A DNA stretch of 64,000 bases from Congeria kusceri. Lineage: Eukaryota > Mollusca > Bivalvia > Myida > Dreissenidae. The notes below the pieces were generated by a model. The model searched no databases. It saw nothing but the letters and a program-made list of their open reading frames with translations, and was not told the DNA's origin. Both the position numbers and the translations under genes were made by a program. Every line of letters begins with the position of its first letter. Position 1 is the first letter of the stretch. Positions 12,357 through 24,488 of this stretch are shown in pieces. Location: assembly GCA_027627225.1 (NCBI GenBank), contig JAPFQT010000040.1:186001-250000 (forward strand). The letters run 5' to 3'.

Positions 12357-15300
12357 CAATTGATGTAAGCTATACAGACATGTGGTATTCCATTCTACAA
12401 CTACACCATTTCCCAGTTCTACAATTGCTATACAGACATATGGTATTCCATTCTTCAACTACAGCATTCCCCCGTTCTACAGTTGATGTAAGATATACAG
12501 ACATGTGGTATTCCATTCTTCAACTACAGCATTCCCCAGTTCTACAATTTATGTAAGCTATACAGACATGTGATATTCCATTCTTCAACTACAGCATTCC
12601 CCAGTTCTACAATTGATGTAAGCTATACAGACATATGGTATTCCATTCTTCAACTACAGCATTCCCCCGTTCTACAGTTGATGTAAGCTATACAGACATG
12701 TGGTATTCCATTCTTCAACTACAGCATTCCCCAGCTCTACAATTGTTGTAAGGTATACAGACATGTGGTCTTCCATTCTTCAACTACAGCATTCCCCAGT
12801 TCTACAATTGATGTAAGCTATACAGACATCTGGTATTCCATTCTTCAACTACACCATTCCCCAGTTCTGCAATTGATGTAAGCTATACAGACGTGTGGTC
12901 TTCCATTCTTCAACTACAGCATTCCCCAGTTCTACAATTGATGTAAGCTATACAGACATGTGGTCTTCCATTCTTCAACTACAGCATTCCCCAGTTCTAC
13001 AATTGATGTAAGCTATACAGACATCTGGTATTCCATTCTTCAACTACAGCATTCCCCAGTTCTACAATTGATGTAAGCTATACAGACATGTGGCTTTCCA
13101 TTCTTCAACTACACTATTCCCCAGTTCTACAATTGATGTAAGCTATACAGACGTGTGGTCTTCCATTCTTCAACTACTGCATTCCCCAGTTCTACAATTG
13201 ATGTAAGCTATACAGGCATGTGGTCTTCCATTCTTCAACTACAGCATTCCCCAGTTCTACAATTGATGTAAGCTATACAGACGTGTGGTATTCCATTCTT
13301 CAACTACAGCATTCCCCAGTTCTACAATTGATGTAAGCTATACCGACATGTGGTATTCCATTCTTCAACTACAGCATTCCCCAGTTCTACAATTGATGTA
13401 AGCTATACAGACATGTGGTATTCCATTCTTCAACTACACCATTCCCCAGTTCTACAATTGATGTAAGCTATACAGACGTGTGGTATTCCATTCTTCAACT
13501 ACACCATTCCCCAGTTCTACAATTGATGTAAGCTATACCGACATGTGGTATTCCATTCTTCAACTACAGCATTCCCCAGTTCTACAATTGATGTAAGCTA
13601 TACAGACATGTGGTATTCCATTCTTCAACTACACCATTCCCCAGTTCTACAATTGATGTAAGCTATACAGACGTGTGGTATTCCATTCTTCAACTACACC
13701 ATTCCCCAGGTCTACAATTGATGTAAGCTATACCGACATGTGGTATTCCATTCTTCAGCTACAGCATTCCCCAGTTCTACAATTGATGTAAGCTATACAG
13801 ACATGTGGTATTCCATTCTTCAACTACACCATTCCCCAGTTCTACAATTGATGTAAGCTATACAGACATATGGTATTCCATTCTTCAACTACAGCATTCC
13901 CCAGTTCTACAATTGATGTAAGCTATACAGACGTGTGGTATTCCATTCTTCAACTACACCATTTCCCAGTTCTACAATTGATGTAAGCTATACAGACGTG
14001 TGGCTTTCCATTCTTCAGCTACACTATTCCCCAGTTCTACAGTTGATGTAAGCTATACAGACATGTGGTCTTCCATTCTTCAACTACAGCATTCCCCAGT
14101 TCTACAATTGATGTAAGCTATACAGACGTGTGGTATTCCATTCTTCCACTACACCATTCCCCAGTTCTACAATTGATGTAAGCTATACAGACATCTGGTA
14201 TTCCATTCTTCAACTACAGCATTCCCCAGTTCTACAATTGATGTAAGCTATACAGACGTGTGGTATTCCATTCTTCAACTACACCATTCCCCAGTTCTAC
14301 AATTGATGTAAGCTATACAGACGTGTGGTATTCCATTCTTCAACTACAGCATTCACCAGTTCTACAATTGATGTAAGCTATACACACGTTTGGTCTTCCA
14401 TTCTTCAACTACACCATTCCCCAGTTCTACAATTGATGTAAGCTATACACACGTGTGGTCTTCCATTATACACCATTCACCAGTTCTACAAATGATGTAA
14501 GCTATACAGACATCTGGTATTCCATTCTTCAACTACAGCATTCCCCAGTTCTACAATTGATGTAAGCTATACAGACATGTGGTATTCCATTCTTCAACTA
14601 CACCATTCCCCAGTTCTACAATTGATGTAAGCTATACCGACATGTGGTCTTCCATTCTTCAACTACACCATTCCCCAGCTCTACAATTGATGTAAGCTAT
14701 ACAGACATGTGGTATTCCATTCTTCCACTACACCATTCCCCAGTTCTACAATTGATGTAAGCTATACCGACATGTGGTCTTCCATTCTTCAACTACACCA
14801 TTCCCCAGTTCTACAATTGATGTAAGCTATACACACGTGTGGTCTTCCATTCTTCAACTACAGCATTCCCCAGTTCTACAATTGATGTAAGCTATACCGA
14901 CATGTGGTATTCCATTCTTCAACTACAGCATTCCCCAGTTCTACAATTGATGTAAGCTATACAGACGTGTGGTCTTCCATTCTACAGCATTCCCCAGTTC
15001 TACAATTGATGTAAGCTATACAGACATGTGGTCTTCCATTCTACAACTACAGCATTCCCCAGTTCTACAATTGATGTAAGCTATACAGACGTGTGGTCTT
15101 CCATTCTTCAACTACAGCATTCCCCAGTTCTACAATTGATGTTAGCTATACAGACGTGTGGTTTTCCATTCTTCAACTACAGCATTTCCCAGTTCTACAA
15201 TTGATGTAAGCTATGCACGTGTGTGGTCTTCCATTCTTCAACTACAGCATTCCCCAGTTCTACAATTGATGTAAGCTATACAGACGTGTGGTCTTTCATT

Positions 15301-16213
15301 CTTCAACTACAGCATTCCCCAGTTCTACAATTGATGTAAGCTATACAGACATGTGGTTTTCCATTCTTCAACTACAGCATTTCCCAGTTCTACAATTGAT
15401 GTAAGCTATACAGACATGTGGCTTTCCATTCTTCAACTACACCATTCCCCAGTTCTACAATTGATGTAAGCTATACAGACGTGTGGTCTTCCATTCTTCA
15501 ACTACAGCATTCCCCAGTTCTACAATTGATGTAAGCTATACCGACATGTGATATTCCATTCTTCAACTACAGCATTCCCCAGTTCTACAATTGATGTAAG
15601 CTATACAGACGTGTGGTCTTCCATTCTACACCATTCCCCAGTTCTACAATTGATGTAAGCTATACAGACATGTGGTCTTCCATTCTACAACTACAGCATT
15701 CCCCAGTTCTACAATTGATGTAAGCTATACAGACGTGTGGTCTTCCATTCTTCAACTACACCATTTCCCAGTCCTACAATTGATGTAAGCTATACACACG
15801 TGTGGTCTTCCATTCTTCAACTACAGCATTCCCCAGTTCTACATTTGATGTAAGCTATACAGACGTGTGGTTTTCCATTCTACAACTACAGCATTCCCCA
15901 GTTCTACAATTGATGTAAGCTATACAGACGTGTGGTCTTCCATTCTTCAACTACAGTATTCTCCAGTTCTACAATTGATGTAAGCTAGACACACGTGTGG
16001 TCTTCCATTATACACCATTCAGCAGTTCTACAATTGATGTACGCTATACAGGCATGTGGTCTTCCATTATACACCATTCCCCAGTTCTACAATTGATGTA
16101 AATCTATACACACGTGTGGTCTTCCATTATACACCATTCACCAGTTCTACAATTGATGTAAGCTATACAGGCATGTGGTCTTCCATTCTTCAACTACACA
16201 ATTTCCCAGTTCT
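12357..16213 (+). repeat. 65-bp satellite array (about 59 units)
   Basis: The unit reads CAATTGATGTAAGCTATACA, GACATGTGGTATTCCATTCT, TCAACTACAGCATTCCCCAG, TTCTA. It repeats head to tail for about 3.86 kb. Variants cluster at fixed sites (GACATG/GACGTG/CCGACATG; TATTCC/TCTTCC; CAGC/CACC). A few units near 14.47, 14.98, 15.62 and 16.0-16.15 kb lack about 10 bases (CTTCAACTA). The first units (12357-12500) and the last ones are the most diverged, as expected for array edges. No coding capacity. Confidence 0.97.
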
Positions 16214-16256
16214 TGGACAGTGTGTCAATATGCGATATTAGTGTTAACCAATGAAG

Positions 16257-16545
16257 CACTGTAGGACCATATTTTTCACAAATTATTTGTTTCACATCTG
16301 TGGAAAAATTGGATTTCATTCTTCACCGGTGAGATAATTTATATTTTATTCTTTACACATCCCATTTGTATTCGTCACATTTTCTGTGAAGATTGTGATT
16401 GCATCCAGTTTTTGATATGCAGTTAAATTATATTCTTCTGTGATCCTCGCACTTAAAAAAAAAAAAATCTCATTATTCGCGCTTAAAAATGTGACAAATG
16501 AGATCCTATTCTTCACAGGTGTGCGAAAATCCTACAAAGCACTCT
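16257..16545 (+). mobile_element. MITE-like element, family M4, copy 1
   Basis: Begins near GGACCATATTTTTCACA and ends with TTCACAGGTGTGCGAAAA, partly inverted to each other. The body includes TGATCCTCGCACTTAAA and GTGACAAATGAGATCC. The same order is found at 53570-53834. No open frame. Confidence 0.7.
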
Positions 16546-17434
16546 TATTTCGTTTTTTTCCATAATGAAGATCAGGCACAATCACTTGGAGCAATCCATT
16601 GCTACTTGGGAAGTTGTTAAGCGTGAAATGTTCGACAACGAAGGCCACAATTCTTATAATACTTAAGCTTCAGCACTGGTTTTCGTGTATCCAATTTCTG
16701 TTATTTCTATCGATGTTTTCAATATATATGTAATTTTAATGCATGAAAGATTTATTGGAGAATCTGGCTATTTTGTTTATTACGTGTATATGCGTCTGTA
16801 TTTCTGCGATATGCCACTTTAAATTACTCTTAAGTTATGTTACAGACCACGCCAAACTCCCGCCAAGTTTACACTTCACGTGCATCGCGTGCAATTGTGC
16901 TTTAACCCAAAATTATCTAAAATCCAGTCAGGCTAGCAGTCGTTTGAGATTTGTCATTCTGTTTCCGATCTTCAAGGTTTGACCAAGGTGGTTTCAGCCG
17001 CTCAGAAAGTCAGGAATTTATTGTGGGACACAGATGTCTTGTGAATCGAACTGTCTCAATTCACGGTGTTCGTCGGGGAGCGCATTGAGTACACCTGGGT
17101 CCATATTTATGAGGATACTTAATTATTGTTAACTTAAGTTGAACATAGGTTACATTAAGAATCTGTGTTTGAAACACTGTGAATTGAACTATTTGCGTGA
17201 CGAAAACTAAATATTAACACCTTTGGAATTTAAGAATATCGATTTTAATTCACAAGTGATCGTAGAAATTTATACTTTCACGAGTGTCACAGTGATCTGT
17301 TTTTCAAATGTTTGAATGTGTTCAATAGTTGGCATCTTAGTGATAGTCATCGTCGGTATATATTTCGTTACCTTTACCACGTTATTGATCAAGAAGCATA
17401 TCTGAGCGAACGCGGAGTCCGATGACGAATGAAT
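16546..17434. other. Intergenic, nothing recognised
   Basis: No frame with a recognisable motif; a 79-codon frame at 16743-16982 is probably chance. Confidence 0.4.
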
Positions 17435-17640
17435 ACATATCGCATGCATCTGATGATGACGATGGCATTAAATGCAACGATGATGATAATAATGATGATT
17501 TATTACGTTCATGATGATGACAATGAGGACGAAAATCATCACGACGATAGAAATGATGATGATGATGACGATGATGACAATGATGATCATAACGACGACG
17601 ATGATGATGATCACGATGATAGAGATGATGAAAGCATGAC
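17435..17640 (+). repeat. GAT/GAC trinucleotide microsatellite
   Basis: Imperfect runs of GAT with GAC and AAT interruptions. They give Asp-rich, His-rich or Ile/Val-rich open frames on both strands (for example a poly-Asp frame at 17429-17653) that are by-products of the repeat. Confidence 0.9.
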
Positions 17641-18242
17641 ACAGCGCCTTTAACTTTGGCAAGGCCAGATTATATGTTCTATTGTTATAATCCAATTGAA
17701 ACTGCACGATACTTCACAAATTTAAAAACCAATTAAAGTAACGGTTATAGTTTTATGTACGACATGGGTTGTGTACACGTGATTAAGTGTGTGGTGTGTA
17801 ATTCTAAACTTGCAAAATGTGATCGTTTAGGTAAGTGCTTGCATTTTTACGTATTTATTGACTTAAATTTGTAATTTGTTTAAGCACGTGCATAATTATA
17901 TATGTCTAAACAGTGCTCCAAGTATAAGTGTAAGCAGTGTGGAAAATTGCAAATAACGTGTTTTCTTGTGACGATTGCGATATGGAGATATTTGTTATTA
18001 ATAATTCTAACTATTTGTGAGCGTGAAACTTCAAACTTGGCAAGAACGTGGACTGTGTCGGGAAGTTGAAGCCAGCAAAGGTAAGTGACGTTTAGTTTTA
18101 TATGAAAATATACCTAAATATGTAGATCTAGGACAAGTTTTAAAGTGTTTTTTTTCATTTGTTTGTCGGGGTTGTCAATAAAATATATAGGAAATAAAAT
18201 AATGAAGTTGTTTTTCACAACCATATATTTCGTTATGAATGT
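17641..18242. other. Intergenic, two strong splice-donor-like words
   Basis: GTTTAGGTAAGTG near 17826 and GCAAAGGTAAGTG near 18070 match the donor consensus and could end non-coding exons, but no coding frame or acceptor is evident nearby. Confidence 0.25.
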
Positions 18243-18270
18243 ACGAGGGTTGTTCAAAAATAAATATCAC
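18243..18270 (+). mobile_element. Possible terminal sequence of a Tc1/mariner-like element
   Basis: ACGAGGGTTGTTCAAAAATA resembles mariner-type terminal repeats as I remember them. I did not find the opposite, inverted end nearby, so the element is either truncated or the similarity is chance. Confidence 0.35.
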
Positions 18271-18390
18271 TGAGGCAATAACGTTAACATCTTTTAATTC
18301 ACATATATATACACAATACATCGGAACATTTCCTGTATATACAGTGAAAATTTCAATTAAATAAAATAATATATTACATTTCTATGACAA

Positions 18391-18567
18391 TTACAACAGT
18401 GTGTGAGCAAGCCGGCGCACGAGAACAGAAAAGGTATTGACGTTATCGACGTCACAAATGCTCCGAACTTTGCCAATGTTCACACTTTCAAAGTACTCCC
18501 GCGTGTTCAGTATAACGGTGTACAAGGTATAATCTTTGCTCGCAAAGATACAAAAAAAGCGTAACAT
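18391..18567 (-). CDS. Small hypothetical ORF or terminal exon (58 residues)
   Basis: On the minus strand an ATG at 18567 opens a 58-residue frame ending with TAA at 18391. It contains TREYFESVNIGKVRSICDVD and then NVNTFSVLVRRLAHTLL. The composition is balanced and protein-like, unlike the AT-biased chance frames around it, and a pyrimidine-rich tract ending in GAG lies just inside its start, so it could instead be a last exon. About 120 bases downstream on its strand lies the mariner-like terminus at 18243. Upstream on the same strand an acidic segment (PDDAGSEDDAGFSEGADSG) ends at a good GTACGT donor at 18728. I do not recognise the family; it could be a transposon fragment or part of a host gene. 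Confidence 0.25.
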   Translation of the reverse strand: MLRFFCIFASKDYTLYTVILNTREYFESVNIGKVRSICDVDNVNTFSVLVRRLAHTLL

Positions 18568-18570
18568 ATT

Positions 18571-19140
18571 TTCTAAATGGCATTATTGCGCGTCTAATGT
18601 TACGTTTCTGTGACCAATAGTTTCGAAAGGGTACCTGTAGGTAGATAATGGATCGGTTTATTCATATCTATTGCAAAAAGAATGCATGAGGTAAATTTAA
18701 AAAGACAATTATTTATAAACTGACGTACCCCACTGTCTGCTCCTTCGCTGAAGCCTGCATCATCTTCTGAGCCAGCATCATCAGGATACGGACCGTGATG
18801 TTGCGATATTGGTCGTTGAATAGACCATATATCGACACAATTACTTTATAATTTTGTATGCAATATTTGATTATAAATACTTAAGTATTTTCAGAAATTG
18901 CGATGAATTGAGATGTCATTTATTTATATTTTGTAAACCTTATGCGTATATTGATTGAACTCGAAATAGATTTTATTCGTGATTTTATAAACTTACATCT
19001 TATATATGAAGTACTTCTAATTAAATTAAGTTAAATTAATTAAAGGTCACAACATGGGACGTATTCGCAAATCTTTGGTCATTATTGTTCATTATAATGT
19101 CGTATTAAGTTTAAACCTTTTTTTAAGAGCGAATATGTTG
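18571..19140. other. Intergenic, possible minus-strand exon at 18730-18835
   Basis: Apart from the acidic minus-strand frame described with the small ORF at 18391, the stretch is AT-rich without recognisable features. Confidence 0.3.
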
Positions 19141-19144
19141 AAAG

Positions 19145-19300
19145 CTAGCTAATTGACGCTGTCGAGTCAGTTCCCTGGGAAGAACCAAACCTTGTGTCTT
19201 ATGGTCATGTCAAAGCTTCCCGAGTACGAATCGAACTCATGAGCTCCCAAATTCCCAATTGCAGGTTGGACACCATGTCAATTATGCCACTGTGAATTTC
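19145..19300 (-). mobile_element. tRNA-related SINE, copy 1 (reverse)
   Basis: Read on the minus strand: an eroded tRNA-like head with B box GAGTTCGATTCGTACTCGGG, followed by the conserved word GTTCTTCCCAGGGAACTGAC. The same head and tail order occurs at 42825-42985 (GAGTTTGATTCCTACTCCAG, GTTCTTCCCAGGAAACGGAC). Confidence 0.7.
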
Positions 19301-20036
19301 AAAGTTTAATTGGATGTATTTTGTCTTCAGGTGTATCGGTGTTATGTTAAAAACAACCAAGTATGATGTCCGTTTAAAAGCGTCCATCAAACCCTAAGAA
19401 ATCTTGCAACATCCGAAATTACATGTGTTACGTGTTTCAGCATAAACATATTCAGCGCTACTGCAGGTTTTCAAATTCTTGTGTACATTATTAATGTGCT
19501 GGTTTGACTGTTGTTGTTGTTGTCAGGGTTCCTTCTTAACGGGTGTCCGTAGGTCCGAGACTTTTCGCGCGGACCGGTTGTCTTTGAAGAGTTTAATTTC
19601 GGGCACTGCATGCAGTAAGAATTGCAAATTTACTTCCCTACATTACATTACTCAACTGTTCTACATCAAGTTATTAATGTAGATTGGACACGATACTTTG
19701 TTTTATTGGTGCTGATTTGTGCATGTAATTGATGTAAATTCTGAATAAACCGCCGTGTTAGGATGTTCCGCGCTTGCCGGCGGTCTGCTGCCGGTTTTTA
19801 CAGGTTATTCCATACTCACCCCAAACATTGATCCAACCCGCCTTCCCAACTCACCCAAACCTGCCCGTCTTGACTATGGTCTGCAGTCTGGGGAACGCGA
19901 CTGTTCTGTAGTAGTGTGGCGCGCGAGAATCATACTTCAGTTTTCTTTTGTAGTTTTATGGTAAAAGTTTTTTTTTGAAAACTCCCCGTTGATAACGTAC
20001 TGCGTTTAAAGTTTACGTTAACAAATTACGCGTTCA
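19301..20036. other. Intergenic with a GC-richer patch
   Basis: 19740-19960 is clearly richer in G and C than its surroundings and open for 69 codons from 19755. No motif is recognisable and no repeat copy was found in the window. Confidence 0.3.
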
Positions 20037-20278
20037 GGGGCTGTTTTCCAGGAACATCTTGAGTAAAATCTTATCCATAACTTTAAAATCAAGATTTTAT
20101 TTAAATTGAATTTGACATTTCGCATAGTGTAAATTTACTGTAAACTGAATAAATGAATCGTGTTCACGTAACTGTAAATCATACATGATACTAGTTGAAT
20201 TATTAGATAACATAAATTTAATCCGAAGTGAACATATTCAATTCAGTTAAACTTAAGATGTTTCGGTGATAGGGCCCC
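20037..20278. mobile_element. MITE, family M3, copy 1
   Basis: Ends are imperfect inverted repeats: left GGGGCTGTTTTCCAGGAACA, right the complement of GGGGCCCTATCACCGAAACA. CTTGAGTAAAATCTTA lies inside the left end and AAACTTAAGATG inside the right. 242 bp, no coding capacity. Other copies are at 40926-41170 and 41716-42507. Confidence 0.75.
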
Positions 20279-21035
20279 ATTTTATATATGTAGAGATTCA
20301 TGGAACCAACCGCTTACTTACTCTGTCGTGAAAACAACATTTGGCAATAAAAAAAAGACGCGCTCTGTCGTCATAGCTGGAATAATTGACATTATTGACA
20401 TTGACAACGTTAGCGTAGTCGGCCATGGAACGTCAAACATGTCGTATAGTCGAGATCCACCGCAATGCACGGTGTCTCGCCGTAAATTGTACCCTCAATT
20501 TTGGCCATATGCCATATTTAAGTCATCGTCTACGTACCGTCGTGACTTGTTCAGGGATGGTAACTTCCTTCGCGGTTGTCTTGCAGCGGCCTTTTACACT
20601 TCCGGTATTCATCACGAATTATTGCTGTCGTCCTCGGCTGTAGATAAAACACTCATGCTTCCTGACATTTTAGACGCAAATTTGGTTTTTATTAATGAAC
20701 AAACGTCAACGGATATGTAGGGTACCACTAAAACCGGTATTCATTTAATTACGTTTTTGTAAGCATTTCGAGTATAAACACGTGGCACAAAACGTGTGTT
20801 CTTACATTTGAGAGTTGACGTATAATTTGATAGTTTGCCGTTTTAAGGTATTGAGACAGTTCATAAGCGGTGTAAATATTATGTTATAATTTGTCATAGT
20901 ATTAAACTGTCTTGGATTATTTAAATTACATTTGACTGCGCATCGTAACCCAGACACACAGGTCCGCCATTAACCGGCAAATTCACAAATTTGATTGAAT
21001 TCCATAATAATGTATCGATTTAAAGATGGTTATAT
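20279..21035. other. Intergenic with an unassigned 130-codon frame
   Basis: An open frame at 20328-20720 (+) has no recognisable motif and an alternative 72-codon frame overlaps it. I find no splice or promoter support and do not call it a gene. Confidence 0.3.
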
Positions 21036-21054
21036 GCCGTCGATAAACTCGAGG

Positions 21055-21145
21055 TTTGTCCGCCCACGAAAGCTAACCGTGTGTCGACCGATGTAAGCAA
21101 CCGTGTGTCGGCCGATGAGCGCAACCGTGTGTCTGCCGACGGTCA
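21055..21145 (+). repeat. Short tandem repeat (about 27 bp, 3 units)
   Basis: Three copies of a unit holding AACCGTGTGTCGRCCGATG, in a region richer in CpG than its flanks. Confidence 0.7.
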
Positions 21146-21548
21146 TTGTAAATAGCAGCATTTAGAGGCTGGTCATATTCATAGCGTATTTTTGTGGAAG
21201 TTTTGTATAAATTCTGAAAAATAAAACAAAATTTAGAATGAGCTATTGAAAATGTAATTTAATGTTAATTTTTCACATATCGTAGTATTTCTTTATTTAA
21301 CATTTTAAAAGACTAAATGCTGGTCTATGTGAATTAAACGTTAGCGATCTGAATTTGCTGAGGCATGCATCAGTTGTTGAGGGACTTTTTTCGTTTGTTT
21401 CAATATAAATGTAGATTGTTTTATAACAACAATTATAAACTAGGACTATGTTAGCAAGATATATGTAACATATGTCGACTGTGATCCAGACTTTGCTAAA
21501 TTGAAGCGCAACAAAGTGCAAATGCTGTAAACATTGACATCTGATTTT

Positions 21549-21803
21549 GGCCCGTATTCACCAACCTATTCTTAGACTTAAAACTTACAATGAGGAATAT
21601 TCTTGAAACTGTTCTGTTCTAAGAGCGCTGTAAATTTGAACCTTACTTGGTATCCATCGACTCTAATTACATCATTCTTTATTTAGAACGATTTGTTAGG
21701 ACATAAGCAACATTGGGACCCAGAATATTTGCAAACGCAGAAGTATATTTTCTTGAGTCTAAGTCTGATCTTTATTTTTAAGTCTAAGAACGGGTTGGTA
21801 TTC
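21549..21803. mobile_element. MITE, family M2, copy 1
   Basis: Left end GGCCCGTATTCACCAACCTA, then TTCTTAGACTTAA; the right end is its inverse (TTAAGTCTAAGAACGGGTTG, then GTATTCCCAG). 255 bp, non-coding. Other copies are at 39649-39864 and 56574-57215. Confidence 0.85.
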
Positions 21804-22136
21804 CCAGTCATGTTTGGGTCAGTTTTAACTTTGAAAAATTGTTGTTACGTGTAACGTTTTTCAAAGTGGGACGGGTGTTTAATATATTTAATTCCACTTG
21901 AAAATGTCGAAAATCTGGCACACGGTAACATATATTTACTTTTTTTAAATCGATCAGTAGTAGCAATTTAATGTTATATTGCTTATTAATATAAAGAAAA
22001 AAATCCAACTGACTGCTTTATTCTTACATGAATAATTAAAGTTGTATTTATCATGTATTATTTAACAGCACCATGTAAAACAGGCGCGATTTTACAAAGC
22101 ATATCATTCACTGACTTCTGTCCTATCATCAATTTG

Positions 22137-22708
22137 AATTCTCACATGATACTTGCTGATTTTTTTCTATAGTCAAGGAACAAAATTATCGTTGTTAAAC
22201 TACTCCGCAATAAACGAAGTAAAAAGTAGTCCCGATAGTGAGCGGAGCATATTAAAATGTAGTTATCATTACAATTGCAAATTTATTTGTCATATGTGAG
22301 ATTCGAAATAATTTTCGCGTTATCGTTGTTTATTGGCCAATAAACAACTCTTTGTCGTTCTGATGCGTGGTTGTTAAAACAATCGGGCCAACGACCTCGT
22401 GGTTAAATTCCTACGCATCAGAACTCAAAAACGTTGTTTATTGGCCGCTTAACGACGATAATGCGAAAATTATTTCGATTCTCACATGATATGAGAAATA
22501 ATTTTGCAATTGTAATGATATCATGTGAGAATCGAAATAATATTTGCATTATCGTTGTTTATTGGCCAATAAACAACTCTTTGTTGTTCCGATGCGTGGC
22601 TATTAAAACAATCGGGCTAACGGCCTCGTGGTTAAATTCCTACGCATCAGAACTCCAAATCGTTGTTTATTGGCCGCTAAGCAACGATAAATCGATAAAT
22701 ATTTCTTA
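22137..22708 (+). mobile_element. Foldback element, family FB, copy 2 with tandem double core
   Basis: The tail module (ATGATACTTGCTGATTTTTT, AAGTAGTCCCGATAGTGAGC) is followed by two successive palindromic cores at about 22303-22480 and 22525-22708. Each has arms with GTTGTTTATTGGCC and the inner words GTTCTGATGCGTGG and CCTACGCATCAGAAC. The two cores differ at few positions, so one arose by recent duplication. Confidence 0.8.
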
Positions 22709-23440
22709 AATATAATAGCTTACAAGTTGAACGCGTAATTGTAGCATAGGCGTTAACATGAATCTACGTGAAACAATAACAAGAATAACACAGGTCACAG
22801 CGATATCTGAGCAAGTAATAAGCGTAAAAAAGTTGTTAATTTCTGCTTGCCCGCCGCCCCCCCCCCCCCACCCCACCCTACCCCAGCCTATTTTTTCCGC
22901 CGACCCTAACAATTTTTTTTCCTATCAATCATTAAGTTTTTCTGATTTTCGGCAGTTTTCGCTTATATTATACGTTTCTTGCTAGAAATCTCTTTTTCTA
23001 TGACCTTATTTATAGTTAAGGTACAGTTTCTTTGTTGGGAGGCATTTAAACATTTTACATGCATTCCGATATACTTTAACTGCGTGGTGAATATGCGGCG
23101 AAGAAAAAAACGTTAAAAACAAAAATAGTTATATTTTACCTCCGCTCCTAGATTTTGTATGAGATATCAGCAGAAACCAAGCGTTTGTTTGTTTGGCCTT
23201 ATGTGTCTGGGCATGTACTCATACAGCTGTTTAGTGAACACGTAAGTCAATGTCTTAAAATTGTAAGATCAACCCGTTAACCGTGAAGTCTGGGACCATT
23301 TCAATTATAGCTCGAGTTTGAATTGTTTATTCTAGTAAAACTGTGACAGATGCTACTTTTTTATTTTCATTTCACATAAAACTTTATCTTAATTTTTACT
23401 TTTTGTATCCTAAATTATTATCTTTCTCAGGAGATATATG
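22709..23440. other. Intergenic with a C-rich tract
   Basis: 22852-22880 is a C-rich homopolymer-like tract (CCGCCCCCCCCCCCACCCC). The rest is AT-rich and unassigned. Confidence 0.5.
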
Positions 23441-23845
23441 AATTCCGCCCCAGCTTCTCTTATTATTCCCCCCTTCGAAGAAGTGGGGGTATCTTGCTTT
23501 GCACCTGTCGGTCGGTCGGTAGGTCGGTCGGTAGGTCTGTCCGTAGATCATTTCGTTTCCACACGATATCTTGAAAACTCTTTGTCCTATGATCATGAAC
23601 GTTTGTACGCTGGTTACTTGGGAGGAAAGGAAGAACCCTATACATTTTGAGGCCAATAGGTCAAAGGTCAAGGTCACCGTTGCTAAAAATAGAAAAACGG
23701 TTTCCCTTCAATAACTTGAGAACGCATTGAGATATTTTTATGAAACTTTATACATAGATACCTTACATCGAGGCCTCGCTTGGGATTGCATATGGGGTGG
23801 GACTGATAAATGCCATATAAACGTTCCCAAGAACTATTTCTACGA
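23441..23845 (+). mobile_element. Dispersed repeat, family G (GTCGG-rich)
   Basis: Begins with the hairpin CCCCCCTTCGAAGAAGTGGG, followed by a GGTC/GGTA microsatellite-like stretch (CGGTCGGTCGGTAGG) and a body with AAGGTCAAGGTCACCGTTGC and GGGATTGCATATGGGGTGGG. The body is found again inside family S copy 4 (57.9-58.35 kb), and the head at 41791. GTCY microsatellites next to an element head are reported for bivalve pearl-type elements; the assignment is by analogy. Confidence 0.65.
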
Positions 23846-24488
23846 TACGATGTTTTGAATGAGATTTCATTGACAGCTGCGTGACACGAATCCGAATGTT
23901 AACATTGAGGAAGAAGCCTCACATGTATAGGTAGATTTCGGTATTTCAAGTCACTTTCTTCCAGTCTGATGTAATATTATCGGATATACACTCACTGTGA
24001 AATAATCTGTAAATCTCAACTTTGAAACATGTCATATCCGATTCGGAACTTTTGTAAATATGGTCTATTTGTTGATTTAAACTTTTTTTTTCGTAGATGC
24101 TCTTGCTTGTTTAATAGCATTCCATATTTTTTCTAAGAAAATCTGTGTCAATAGTCTATGGTAACAAACAAAAATTTCAGCCGCACTGACAAGTGTGCAG
24201 TATACTCGGGTTTTCCTTTCCAGAATTGTTGGTGATTTATTGCAAAAATAATTCATAGTTTTGACAGTTATTAAAATATAAATTACAAAGTTTAATTCTA
24301 TAAATAGAAGTACTTTAATGCTGATGGTGTATTAATTTAAAGGCACTTATGTTAATTATGAACATTCAAATTGATTGCATTTATACGTCTGCTTGCTTTA
24401 ATGACCGTTTGTAACATGAGTAATTAATAAATTTTATATTTATAATTTTTCAAAAAGGGCTACTTCTGCTGTTGTTATAACTATAAAA
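23846..24488. other. Intergenic, nothing recognised
   Basis: AT-rich; no frame of note or repeat found. Confidence 0.45.

Noticed and set aside
2868..12500. Common origin of the two 65-bp repeats (intron 2 and the 12.4-kb satellite)
   Set aside because: Same unit length, but no sequence similarity beyond chance AT-rich words.
12357..16213. Regular array considered as a CRISPR-like structure
   Set aside because: Repeats are contiguous with no unique spacers, the context is eukaryotic, and there are no cas genes. It is a satellite.
17429..17653. Asp-rich small protein
   Set aside because: Translation of a GAT/GAC microsatellite.
17826..18090. Two consensus splice donors (GGTAAGTG)
   Set aside because: No coding frame or acceptor nearby; single consensus donors occur by chance in 64 kb.
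20328..20720. 130-codon open frame
   Set aside because: No recognisable motif, an overlapping alternative frame, and no splice or promoter evidence; kept only as a note.
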